Part shown: positions 1 through 5,517 of the stretch, piece after piece
Layout of the letters: every line of letters starts with the position of its first letter
How positions within the stretch are numbered: the first letter of the stretch is position 1
Assembly (NCBI GenBank): GCA_022360075.1
Contig: JAKSDN010000329.1
Span: forward strand, 1 to 5,938
Length of the DNA: 5,938 nt
Direction: 5' to 3'
Source: Kiloniellales bacterium
Lineage (GTDB): Bacteria > Pseudomonadota > Alphaproteobacteria > Kiloniellales > JAKSDN01
Notes under the pieces: model-generated
What the model saw: the letters and a program-made list of their open reading frames with translations, nothing else
The model's database searches: none
Told to the model about the DNA's origin: nothing
Made by a program: the position numbers and the translations under genes

Positions 1-511
1 CCGCAGCCCCAGTCTCCGCTCTCGCCGCTATGAGCTCGGTGGCGACGGAACGGGCATCGCGCAGAAGCGCGCTCAGCCGCCGTGCAACGACGATGCGGCG
101 CGAGACCGTCTCATTGAGGCGTTCCAGATCCTCGACCAGGGTCGCGCGGCTCTTGCGGATCTGCTTCAGCAGCCGGGTACCTTGCTCGCTGTTCAGGATG
201 TCGGCGGACGCCAGACTGTCCAGATAGCGGTCGAGCGAACGCACCTGGTCGGCGATCCGTTGATTTACCGATCGTCTGACGTAGTCGGAGCGCAATGTCG
301 CCAGCGACGGCGCCGTCGAAGCGATCGCTTGGGACATCTGCGCGAGGCGGGCGGCGTCGACGAGCTGAGGAATGCTGCTGTCGGCGAGATCGTCGTAGCC
401 GCTGCGCAGATCCTGAAAGGCGACGAGCGCAACCAGCAGAGTCCCACAGGAGATCACACCGAACAGGGCGATGGCGACGATCAGTCGAACCGAGATGAGC
501 GTCCAGCGCAA
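1..511 (-). CDS. Membrane sensor protein with TorS-like periplasmic region, N-terminal part (partial; probable histidine kinase)
   Basis: The frame is open from 511 to the left edge, giving 170 residues. Residues 1-9 are short and basic, residues 10-32 form one hydrophobic membrane segment (RLIVAIALFGVISCG and following), and the rest is a helical, polar region rich in Leu, Arg and Asp. The pattern IPQLVDAARLAQMSQAI, followed by long amphipathic helices and RRLSALLRDARSVATELIAA, resembles the periplasmic helical sensor region of TorS-type hybrid kinases. Start: an in-frame TGA at 571-569 limits the gene. The only usual start codon before the membrane segment is TTG at 511, about 10 nt after a GGGGA (525-521). 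The gene lies 34 nt downstream of the binding-protein gene on the same strand, so the two are probably co-transcribed. The second membrane segment, HAMP, kinase and receiver domains would lie outside the window and are inferred. It could instead be a chemoreceptor or a cyclase with a similar sensor. Confidence 0.7.
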   Translation of the reverse strand, partial: MRWTLISVRLIVAIALFGVISCGTLLVALVAFQDLRSGYDDLADSSIPQLVDAARLAQMSQAIASTAPSLATLRSDYVRRSVNQRIADQVRSLDRYLDSLASADILNSEQGTRLLKQIRKSRATLVEDLERLNETVSRRIVVARRLSALLRDARSVATELIAARAETGAA

Positions 512-545
512 CGGCCCAGATCCCCGACGAGACTTGATCCCGCCC

Positions 546-1568
546 CTACCGTAAGGGCGGCGCGTAGATCAGCCCGCCCACGCTCCAGAGGGCATTCCGA
601 CCGCGCTCCAGGCCGATCGGGGAATCCATGCCCAGATTGCGCGCAAAGATCTCGTCGTAGCTGCCGACCTGGCGAATGACCTGAAAGGCCCAATCTTCCC
701 GAATGCCGATCTTGGCGCCCATGGCCCCCTCGATGCCGAGCAGGCGCTTGACCTCGGGATTGGCCGAGCTTCTGAAGACGTCGACGTTCTGCGCGTTGAT
801 GCCGTGCTCCTCGGCGATGATCGTCGCGAACACCGTCCATTGGATGGCGTCGAACCAGTCCTCCTCGCCGGCGCGCACGACGGGGCCCAGCGGCTCCTTG
901 GAGACGACATCGGGGAAGAGCACGAACTGTTCGGGGTCGGCGGCAAAACTGTAGTGCTGCGAGACCAGGGCGACCCGACCCTGAGTCATGAGATCGCATT
1001 CGCGGGCGAAAAAAGAGTCGTACACGGTCTCGATCGACTCATAGGGGCGCGGCTCGAGGTTCGGATAGCGCCGCTCGATCAGCTCTTCCAGCGTCTGGAT
1101 CGTCGTCGTCGCCTCGCTGACGCAGACGGTCGCCGCCTCGAGCTCATCGAGGCGCGTCGCGCCGAGCGAGCGATGTGCGAGAAAGCCCTGGCCGTCGTAG
1201 AAGACCGGCTGCGTGAAGGCCAGGCCGAGCTCGGTATCCCGGCTCGCCGTCCAGGTCGTGTTCGTCATCAGAACGTCGAAGGCATCGTCAAGCAGGGCCT
1301 CGAAGCGCGTGACGTAGTTGACCTCGATGAAATCGACGGCCTCGGAGTCGCCTGTCACCGCCGCGGCGACCGCGCGGCAAAGATCGGGGAAAAAGCCGCG
1401 CCAGACTCCGCTCTCGTCGATGTCCGAAACCCCGATTCCGCTGCGGATAACACCGCAACGCAAAAGCCCCTCCTCCTGGACCCGCTCGAGCGTCCCCCTC
1501 GCGAACAGCGGCTCGGGTGCCGCGACCGCCGTCAGGAATACAGCGATCATGATGACCGGTCGGAGCAT
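546..1568 (-). CDS. AapJ-like amino-acid-binding periplasmic protein (solute-binding family 3)
   Basis: This 340-residue protein has the usual length of the general L-amino acid binding protein AapJ. Residues 1-23 look like a Sec signal peptide (MLRPVIMIAVFLTAV, ending LFA before R24). Family-typical blocks follow in order: TLERVQEEGLLRCGV (26-40), a PDLCRAVAAAV block (61-71), NTTWTASRDTELGL (103-116), FYDGQGFL (123-130), VCVSEATTT (148-156), EPLGPVVRAGEEDWF, then DSPIGLERGRNALW and GLIYAPPLR at the C-terminus. ATG at 1568 is preceded 5 nt upstream by a strong GGGGGAGG (1581-1574). In AapJ the protein delivers amino acids to the AapQMP transporter. Here no permease or ATPase gene is adjacent, and the next gene is a membrane sensor, so a ligand-presenting role is plausible. 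The usual AapJ 'TTD' region near residue 195 reads DLMTQGRVAL, so specificity may differ. The family is certain; the partner and ligand are inferred. Confidence 0.93.
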   Translation of the reverse strand: MLRPVIMIAVFLTAVAAPEPLFARGTLERVQEEGLLRCGVIRSGIGVSDIDESGVWRGFFPDLCRAVAAAVTGDSEAVDFIEVNYVTRFEALLDDAFDVLMTNTTWTASRDTELGLAFTQPVFYDGQGFLAHRSLGATRLDELEAATVCVSEATTTIQTLEELIERRYPNLEPRPYESIETVYDSFFARECDLMTQGRVALVSQHYSFAADPEQFVLFPDVVSKEPLGPVVRAGEEDWFDAIQWTVFATIIAEEHGINAQNVDVFRSSANPEVKRLLGIEGAMGAKIGIREDWAFQVIRQVGSYDEIFARNLGMDSPIGLERGRNALWSVGGLIYAPPLR

Positions 1569-1604
1569 TGGCGCCTCCCCCGCGCAACGTCAACAGCCAG
1601 AGAT

Positions 1605-1666
1605 TGAGTTAGATTGGTCGGATTAACCGAAAAATCTAAAGAAAGTCTGACCGTTAGAGTTAACGG
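1605..1666 (-). promoter_or_regulatory. Putative promoter/operator region of the binding-protein and sensor unit
   Basis: This is an AT-richer patch, in contrast to the GC-rich surroundings, 37-98 nt upstream of the ATG at 1568. It holds three nested or adjacent inverted repeats: TTAGATT (1609-1615) with AATCTAA (1633-1639), TCGG-ATTAA-CCGA (1618-1630) between those arms, and CCGTTA-GAGT-TAACGG (1651-1666). Symmetric arms of 4-7 bp with short spacers are typical of dimeric regulator sites. I cannot point to a convincing -35/-10 pair, so the promoter itself is assumed from position and composition. Confidence 0.4.
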
Positions 1667-1736
1667 CAGAGCCGCCGACTCGATCTAGTTGGATGCTTCA
1701 GATGGTTTGGCTAAGTGGCTGAAAGCGCCGTTCCTT

Positions 1737-1781
1737 GGCACCGGATCCGGGGGGCACCAGATCCGGAGGCACCGGATCCGG
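1737..1781. repeat. Three tandem copies of GGCACCGGATCCGG
   Basis: Three copies of a 14-bp unit lie at 1737-1750, 1753-1766 and 1768-1781. The middle copy has A for G (GGCACCAGATCCGG), and the period is 15-16 bp. The first and third copies each contain the perfect palindrome CCGGATCCGG; the middle copy breaks it with one base. Arms of different copies can pair with each other, so RNA read through this stretch could fold into strong hairpins. It lies 30 bp beyond the stop of the minus-strand TIGR02444 gene. It may help end that transcript, though it has no T tract, or it may be a small dispersed repeat. Confidence 0.7.
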
Positions 1782-1783
1782 AG

Positions 1784-1796
1784 CCGGCGCGGCCGG
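1784..1796 (-). terminator. GC-rich hairpin downstream of the TIGR02444 gene
   Basis: CCGGC (1784-1788) and GCCGG (1792-1796) form a perfect 5-bp stem around a GCG loop, 14 nt after the stop codon at 1811. No run of T follows on the minus strand, so this is not a canonical intrinsic terminator. It joins the CCGGATCCGG repeats just beyond it in making the 3' region highly structured. Confidence 0.25.
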
Positions 1797-1810
1797 GCAG
1801 GCGTTTGACG

Positions 1811-2371
1811 TCATCGTTCAGCACGACCGCCTCGGTGCAGGAGCCGACGGGCGAGCGCGTCCATTTCCCCCGCTGTGCTATGGGGAAAAGCGCCGCGCAA
1901 CAGGATCATCAGATAGCCCTCGTCCTCCGCCGCGGCCTCGACGCCTTGCTGCGCGAGATAAAGGGCGAGGTTGTCGACGGCGGCGGGGGGCGATGGCGCC
2001 GCGGCGCCGACCGGCAGCGTCTGGCCCAAGTGATCCTGCTCGAGACGCTCGGCCTCGAGCTCCTGGGCCTTGATCTCGCGCCGCAGGATCTCCGGGGCAT
2101 CGCCAAGGCCAAGATCGCGGTTCTTCAGCCAGCGCCGTACCTGGCGCAACGGACGCACCACATGCACCTGCCAGTCCCGGCTGGCGGCGCGCAAGCCGGC
2201 GATCTCCGCGCTCGTCAGGGACCGGCCGCGCTGGCCCGCCCAGCAGCAGAACAGCAGCAGGTTGACGTCGAGGTCGAGGCGATCCTGCAGTGCCAGGCAG
2301 GCTTCGGCGACGCCGGGCTGGCCGTAGAGCGCCAGCGAGTAGTCCCAGAAAGCCGCGTCCGCAGCGCCCAT
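1811..2371 (-). CDS. TIGR02444 family protein (DUF2390), function unknown
   Basis: The protein has 186 residues. The family hallmark is at the N-terminus: FWDYSLALYGQPGVAEACLALQ (8-29) in two linked blocks, then DVNLLLFCCW (35-44), as in TIGR02444 members of proteobacteria. A predicted helical middle (RPLRQVRRWLKNRD, then an EIKAQELEAERLEQDHL stretch) and a proline-rich linker follow. There is no signal peptide or membrane segment, so it should be cytoplasmic. I chose ATG 2371 because it starts 4 nt after the phosphofructokinase stop, puts FW at residue 8 as is usual for the family, and avoids an overlap. An ATG at 2446 would add 25 residues and overlap the upstream gene by 71 nt without a visible Shine-Dalgarno site. 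Translation is probably coupled to the upstream gene. No biochemical role can be assigned from the sequence. Confidence 0.85.
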   Translation of the reverse strand: MGAADAAFWDYSLALYGQPGVAEACLALQDRLDLDVNLLLFCCWAGQRGRSLTSAEIAGLRAASRDWQVHVVRPLRQVRRWLKNRDLGLGDAPEILRREIKAQELEAERLEQDHLGQTLPVGAAAPSPPAAVDNLALYLAQQGVEAAAEDEGYLMILLRGAFPHSTAGEMDALARRLLHRGGRAER

Positions 2372-2375
2372 GGCG

Positions 2376-3458
2376 TCAGCGATCGCCGAGGCAGATTCCC
2401 AGTCCTCTGGCCGTATGGACGAGGTCGCCGTCGGGGTCGACTGCATGGTAGCTGTCGATCGCTTGTGCGATCGGTACGTCCACGACTCGCCGTCCGGACC
2501 AGGCGACCATGCGATCGAATCGGCGCTCGGCGATCAGATCGACGGCGCGCACGCCGAAGATCGAAGCCATAAGGCGGTCCCGCGGGCTCGGCAGGCCACC
2601 GCGCTGGACGTGCCCGAGCACCGTGACTCTCGTCTCTGCACCGGTCAGCGCGGCGATGCGATCGCCGATATAGTGGCCGATCCCGCCATAGGTCTTGGCG
2701 CCGCCGCCGTGGTCCGTACGTACGGGTTGCCCGTCTTCCGTCTTGACCGCCTCGGCCACGACCACGAGGGCGAAGTTGCGCCCCTGCCGCTTCAGCGCCG
2801 AGATCTTCTCCGCCAGATGGGCGAGGCGATAGTCGATCTCGGGGATCAGGATCACGTCGGCACCGCCGGCGATTCCGGCGCTGAGTGCGATATGACCGGC
2901 GTCGCGGCCCATGACCTCGAGCACCATGACGCGGGAATGGCTGGCCGCGGTCGGCTGCAGATGGTCGCGCGCGTCGGTGGCGACGCCCACGGCCGAGGCA
3001 TAGCCGATCGAGACCTCGGTGCTGCCGATATCGTTGTCGATGGTTTTGGGGATGCCCACCAGGTTGATCCCGCCCTTCTGGGCCAGGCCACGGAGAATCT
3101 CCATGCTGCCGTCGCCGCCGATGCCGATCAGCGCGTCGAGATCCAGGTGGCGCACACCCTCGATGACGAGGTCGCTGCGGTCTTCGAACTCGCCGTTCGC
3201 GATCGGGAACTCGAAGGGGTTGCCCTTGTTGGTCGTGCCGAGGATCGTGCCGCCCTGCCGCAGGATCGCACCCGTGAAGGTCGAGAGGCCCAGAGGCTCG
3301 GCCTCGACCGGCCGCGCCATGAGGCCCGCGGTTCCCTGGCGAATGCCGAGCACCTCCCAGCCGTAGCCTTCGACCGCTCGATGGACGACGGCGCGAATGA
3401 CGGCATTGAGCCCGGCGCAGTCGCCGCCGCTGGTCAGGATCCCGATTCGTTTCGTCAC
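2376..3458 (-). CDS. 6-phosphofructokinase, group III mixed-substrate type
   Basis: The enzyme phosphorylates fructose 6-phosphate to fructose 1,6-bisphosphate in the cytoplasm. The 360-residue protein has the full set of family motifs: ILTSGGDCAGLNAVIR (7-22), GGTILGTTNKGNP (69-81), GIGGDGS (112-118), GIPKTIDNDI (135-144, catalytic Asp141), SHSR (173-176), MGRDAGH (183-189), IPEIDY (205-210) and GHVQRGG (282-288). The phosphoryl-donor positions are mixed. GGDGS has Gly117 where ATP enzymes have Gly and PPi enzymes have Asp. PKTIDND has Lys138, the residue usual in PPi enzymes, where E. coli PfkA has Gly. This is the TIGR02483 pattern, so the donor (ATP or PPi) is uncertain. The start is GTG 3458, with AGGGGG (3471-3466) 7 nt upstream. 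An in-frame extension to 3578 lacks family similarity. It leads an apparent two-gene unit with the TIGR02444 gene. Confidence 0.94.
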   Translation of the reverse strand: MTKRIGILTSGGDCAGLNAVIRAVVHRAVEGYGWEVLGIRQGTAGLMARPVEAEPLGLSTFTGAILRQGGTILGTTNKGNPFEFPIANGEFEDRSDLVIEGVRHLDLDALIGIGGDGSMEILRGLAQKGGINLVGIPKTIDNDIGSTEVSIGYASAVGVATDARDHLQPTAASHSRVMVLEVMGRDAGHIALSAGIAGGADVILIPEIDYRLAHLAEKISALKRQGRNFALVVVAEAVKTEDGQPVRTDHGGGAKTYGGIGHYIGDRIAALTGAETRVTVLGHVQRGGLPSPRDRLMASIFGVRAVDLIAERRFDRMVAWSGRRVVDVPIAQAIDSYHAVDPDGDLVHTARGLGICLGDR

Positions 3459-3659
3459 GCCCGCGCCCCCTCTTTCCTCAGGACTTTCGGGCGGCCGATG
3501 CCGGGCCACGCCGAAACGCGACGCCTCGCCAGCCAGCCGGGCCCGAGACCCGGACCGGCCGGATGAGGCCGAGCCCAAGCCCGGCGGGCGGCGCTTCCTT
3601 CGGGATGCCGCTGGTGCCGCGAACCAAAGTCCAGGGTGCCGTTGTAGCAGGCAAGGCGA

Positions 3660-3665
3660 TATAAT
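3660..3665 (+). promoter_or_regulatory. Consensus TATAAT box upstream of the YdcH/DUF465 gene
   Basis: A perfect TATAAT lies 39 nt before the TTG start at 3705, in an AT-richer pocket of the divergent region 3459-3704. No good -35 hexamer lies at 16-18 bp: TGCCGT occupies 3637-3642 and TTGTAG (3642-3647) is only 12 bp away. Transcription would start near 3672 and leave a leader of about 33 nt. The other half of the 246-nt region should hold the phosphofructokinase promoter, where I see only a CCGGG/CCCGG hairpin at 3537-3553. Confidence 0.4.
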
Positions 3666-3704
3666 GAATGGGCTGAATCAATCGCGCGGAGGAAAAGGCG
3701 GCTC

Positions 3705-3920
3705 TTGGACAAACCAAACGAGAACGAGGCTGAGTTGCTTCGGCAGAAACTCGCGGAACTCAAGAGCGAGCATCGGGATTTGGACGACGTCATAGCCCGA
3801 GTGACCGATTCCGGGCCATTCGACCAGCTTCAGATCCAGCGCTTGAAGAAACGCAAGCTTATGTTGAAGGACGAGATCTCGAAGCTCGAAAGCCGGCTGC
3901 TGCCGGACATTATCGCCTGA
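3705..3920 (+). CDS. YdcH/DUF465 family small protein
   Basis: This 71-residue protein is almost wholly helical and charged. It matches the short DUF465 (YdcH) type common in alphaproteobacteria: a first helix with LRQKLAELKSEHRDLDDVI, a turn around DSGPFDQ, then a second helix with IQRLKKRKLMLKDEISKLE. The two helices would form a helical hairpin or coiled coil. There is no signal peptide or membrane segment. The start is TTG 3705: the ATGs at 3664 and 3668 are in other frames, GGAGG (3688-3692) lies 12 nt upstream, and an AAAAGG follows it closer to the start. The family's molecular role is not established. It is transcribed towards the diguanylate cyclase gene and ends 40 nt short of that gene's stop codon. 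Confidence 0.88.
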   Translation: MDKPNENEAELLRQKLAELKSEHRDLDDVIARVTDSGPFDQLQIQRLKKRKLMLKDEISKLESRLLPDIIA

Positions 3921-3941
3921 GCCCGGAAACGACCTTCGGGC
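3921..3941. terminator. Hairpin between convergent genes
   Basis: GCCCG(g)AA at 3921-3928 pairs with TTCGGGC at 3935-3941 around a 6-nt loop with one bulged G, directly after the YdcH stop codon. The stretch fills half of the 40-nt gap between two convergent genes. There is no T tract on either side, so it is at best a weak bidirectional terminator. Confidence 0.3.
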
Positions 3942-3960
3942 GCCAAGCGGCGGAGCCCGT

Positions 3961-4716
3961 TCAGGCTTCGTCGGCGGGTGTTTTGTGGCCGTGCTTTTGG
4001 GCGTACATCGCGCGGTCGGCCGCATCGAGCGCCTCGTGGGCTTCTTGCCCGGCCGCGAGAGAATGCACACCATAAGATGCGCGAATCCGTAGCTCCATGC
4101 CGTTCCACTCGAGGGCGCTCCCCTCGATCGCGTCGGACAGCGACCGGCCTTTGGCTGCCGCCTCGTCGCCGCCAGCCTGGGCGAGAATGACGCCGAACTC
4201 GTCGCCGCCCAGCCGACCGACCACGTCGGAGCTGCGCACGTTCGCCATGAGCACCTTGGCAACATGGGTGATCACCGCATCGCCGGCGGCGTGGCCGTGC
4301 CGATCGTTGATGTCTTTCAAGCCGTTCACGTCGAAATAGAGGATCGCGCTGGAGGCGCCGTAGCGCTCCGAAAATGCCATGATCCGCGACAGCTCTCTGA
4401 CGAAGGCTCGGCGGTTGAGGACCGGGGTCAGGGCATCCTGGTCCGCCAGATGCTCCAGATGGTCGACGCGCCGCCGCGCGCGCTCGAGCTCTTCGCGCAG
4501 GTGCTGCACCTCGGCCATGAGCTGATCGATCGCTTCGCGGACCTTCGGCGTCAGATCCGACGCCGGTATGCCGAGGACGGTGGCCTCGTCAGGCGCACGG
4601 ACGGCGCCGGCCGTGCCGACCCGCGCGATCTCTCCCAGTCCCTGTGCAGGCCCGGAAGGGCTGGGCGCCGCGACGCCGGCGTAGGGATTGGGATAACCGG
4701 TCTTGCGGACTTTCAT
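3961..4716 (-). CDS. Soluble GGDEF-domain diguanylate cyclase
   Basis: This protein probably makes cyclic di-GMP from two GTP in the cytoplasm. In the 251-residue reading, residues 1-53 are low-complexity and Pro/Ala/Gly-rich, beginning MKVRKTGYPNPYAG. Residues 55-90 form a charged coiled coil likely to drive dimerisation. The GGDEF domain covers about 91-245: DALTPVLNRRAF (94-105), FDVNGLKDIND (128-138, metal ligand Asp129), GHAAGD (141-146), and the intact active motif GGDEF (170-174). RSSD (161-164) sits exactly five residues before it, as in the product-inhibition I-site. There is no sensory, membrane or EAL domain, so the input must come through the N-terminus or a partner. Start: ATG 4716 has GAAGG about 11 nt upstream. 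A TTG at 4734 would add six residues but lacks a nearby Shine-Dalgarno site. Confidence 0.92.
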   Translation of the reverse strand: MKVRKTGYPNPYAGVAAPSPSGPAQGLGEIARVGTAGAVRAPDEATVLGIPASDLTPKVREAIDQLMAEVQHLREELERARRRVDHLEHLADQDALTPVLNRRAFVRELSRIMAFSERYGASSAILYFDVNGLKDINDRHGHAAGDAVITHVAKVLMANVRSSDVVGRLGGDEFGVILAQAGGDEAAAKGRSLSDAIEGSALEWNGMELRIRASYGVHSLAAGQEAHEALDAADRAMYAQKHGHKTPADEA

Positions 4717-4728
4717 CGCCGCGAAAGC

Positions 4729-4744
4729 CTTCAAATGTTTGAAG
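4729..4744. promoter_or_regulatory. Perfect 16-bp inverted repeat over the diguanylate cyclase start region
   Basis: CTTCAAA (4729-4735), TG, then TTTGAAG (4738-4744) gives 7 of 7 matching arm bases. It is centred about 20 nt upstream of the cyclase ATG at 4716 and includes the GAAGG that would serve as its ribosome binding site, as well as the alternative TTG. It could be an operator for a dimeric regulator, or an RNA hairpin that hides the ribosome binding site. Confidence 0.45.
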
Positions 4745-4782
4745 TATCTACTCCCGGAGCGCCGGACTCCTATAGAGGCCGG

Positions 4783-4801
4783 ACCATACCGTTACGGTGG
4801 T
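4783..4801. promoter_or_regulatory. ACCGTTACGGT palindrome with outer ACC/GGT arms
   Basis: ACCGT-T-ACGGT (4788-4798) is a perfect odd palindrome. It is flanked by ACC (4783-4785) and GGT (4799-4801), which extend the symmetry after a 2-nt interruption. It sits mid-way in the divergent cyclase/purE region, where a site could act on either gene. Its CCGTTA core also occurs in the inverted repeat at 1651-1666. Confidence 0.35.
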
Positions 4802-4940
4802 AAAGGGAACGTTCACGCTTTGCAAGTCGAGGCGGTCAGGATCGGCGCTATCCGAGCCGGGCGTCCAGCTTGCCTCGCCTCCACGGAGCCCTGATAATGC
4901 GCGCCCTTCAGGCAGCGGGGACCTCCTGAGCCGGCCCTGG

Positions 4941-5011
4941 CCAGGGGCTTCGGCCAGGGGCTTCGGACAGGGGCTTCGGAGAGGGGCTTCGGAGAGGGGC
5001 TTCGGAGAGGG
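4941..5011 (+). repeat. Tandem 13-bp repeat array ending in the purE ribosome binding site
   Basis: Five full copies of a 13-bp unit, (N)(N)AGGGGCTTCGG, run head to tail: 4941-4953 and 4954-4966 (CC start), 4967-4979 (AC start), 4980-4992 and 4993-5005 (AG start). A sixth copy breaks off as AGAGGG at 5006-5011. That truncated copy, with the preceding GG, makes GGAGAGGG, the Shine-Dalgarno site for the purE ATG at 5014. The same GGAGAGGGG string occurs twice more upstream at the last unit junctions. The array is preceded by the 12-bp palindrome CCCTGGCCAGGG (4935-4946), which overlaps its first copy. The first junction can form a GGC-TTCG-GCC tetraloop hairpin. Confidence 0.9.
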
Positions 5012-5013
5012 CC

Positions 5014-5511
5014 ATGAGCGACGATCCGCCGATGGTTGGCATTATCATGGGCAGCCAATCGGACTGGCCCACGCTGCGTCATGCCGCCGAGACCCTGGGC
5101 GCGCTCGCGGTGCCCCACGAGACCCGCATCGTCTCGGCTCACCGTACGCCCCGCCGTATGGTCGACTACGCCGAGAGCGCCCGCGGCCGCGGGCTCAAGG
5201 TGATCATCGCGGGCGCCGGGGGCGCGGCCCATCTGCCCGGCATGGTGGCCGCCAATACGAGCCTGCCGGTCTTCGGCGTACCGGTCGAAAGCAAGGCGCT
5301 GAGCGGCCTGGACAGCCTGCTGTCGATCGTACAGATGCCGGGCGGCGTACCGGTCGGCACGCTCGCGATCGGCCGCGCCGGCGCGATCAACGCGGCGCTG
5401 CTGGCCGCCGCCGTCATCGCTCTCGGCGATCCGACGGTAGCGGCGGCCCTGGAGGCCTGGCGCCAGCGCCAGACCGAGGCGGTCGCGCTCGAGCCCGCCG
5501 ACGAACCCTAG
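5014..5511 (+). CDS. purE: N5-carboxyaminoimidazole ribonucleotide mutase, class I PurE
   Basis: PurE moves the carboxyl group of N5-CAIR to carbon 4, giving CAIR, in cytoplasmic de novo purine synthesis. The 165-residue protein has the expected length and every class I motif: MGSQSDW (12-18), SAHRTP (41-46, catalytic His43), [12 protein letters not shown] (66-77), GVPVES, and [14 protein letters not shown] followed by [12 protein letters not shown] short acidic tail ends in PADEP. ATG 5014 is fixed by GGAG six nt upstream (5004-5007), which is formed by the last 13-bp repeat. purK starts 6 nt after the stop codon, so the two enzymes of the bacterial ATP-dependent carboxylation route are encoded together. 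Presence of purK supports class I chemistry over direct CO2-using AIR carboxylase. Confidence 0.97.
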   Translation: MSDDPPMVGIIMGSQSDWPTLRHAAETLGALAVPHETRIVSAHRTPRRMVDYAESARGRGLKVIIAGAGGAAHLPGMVAANTSLPVFGVPVESKALSGLDSLLSIVQMPGGVPVGTLAIGRAGAINAALLAAAVIALGDPTVAAALEAWRQRQTEAVALEPADEP

Positions 5512-5517
5512 GCACCC

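Noticed and set aside
804..1607. A 267-codon plus-strand open frame antisense to the binding protein
   Set aside because: The opposite strand encodes a full-length AapJ-like protein with a strong ribosome binding site. The antisense frame has no family resemblance.
1700..1744. Resemblance to a tRNA-Ser D-arm region (TGGCTAAGTGGCTGAAAGCG)
   Set aside because: The following bases do not form a proper anticodon stem, no T-arm consensus (GGTTCGAATCC) follows within tRNA length, and no matching acceptor stem is visible. It may be chance or a remnant, but not a tRNA gene.
1715..2572. A 285-codon plus-strand open frame antisense to the TIGR02444 gene
   Set aside because: It ends in Arg-rich low-complexity sequence and has no recognisable domain, while the minus strand encodes a clear family member.
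2370..3566. A 398-codon plus-strand open frame antisense to phosphofructokinase
   Set aside because: The minus-strand frame carries all phosphofructokinase motifs. The antisense product has no recognisable domain and reflects GC-rich codon bias.
3459..3578. A 40-residue N-terminal extension of phosphofructokinase from an upstream start at 3578
   Set aside because: The extension is Arg/Gly/Ser-rich and unlike the family, whose N-terminus begins a few residues before ILTSGGD. GTG 3458 has a strong Shine-Dalgarno site.
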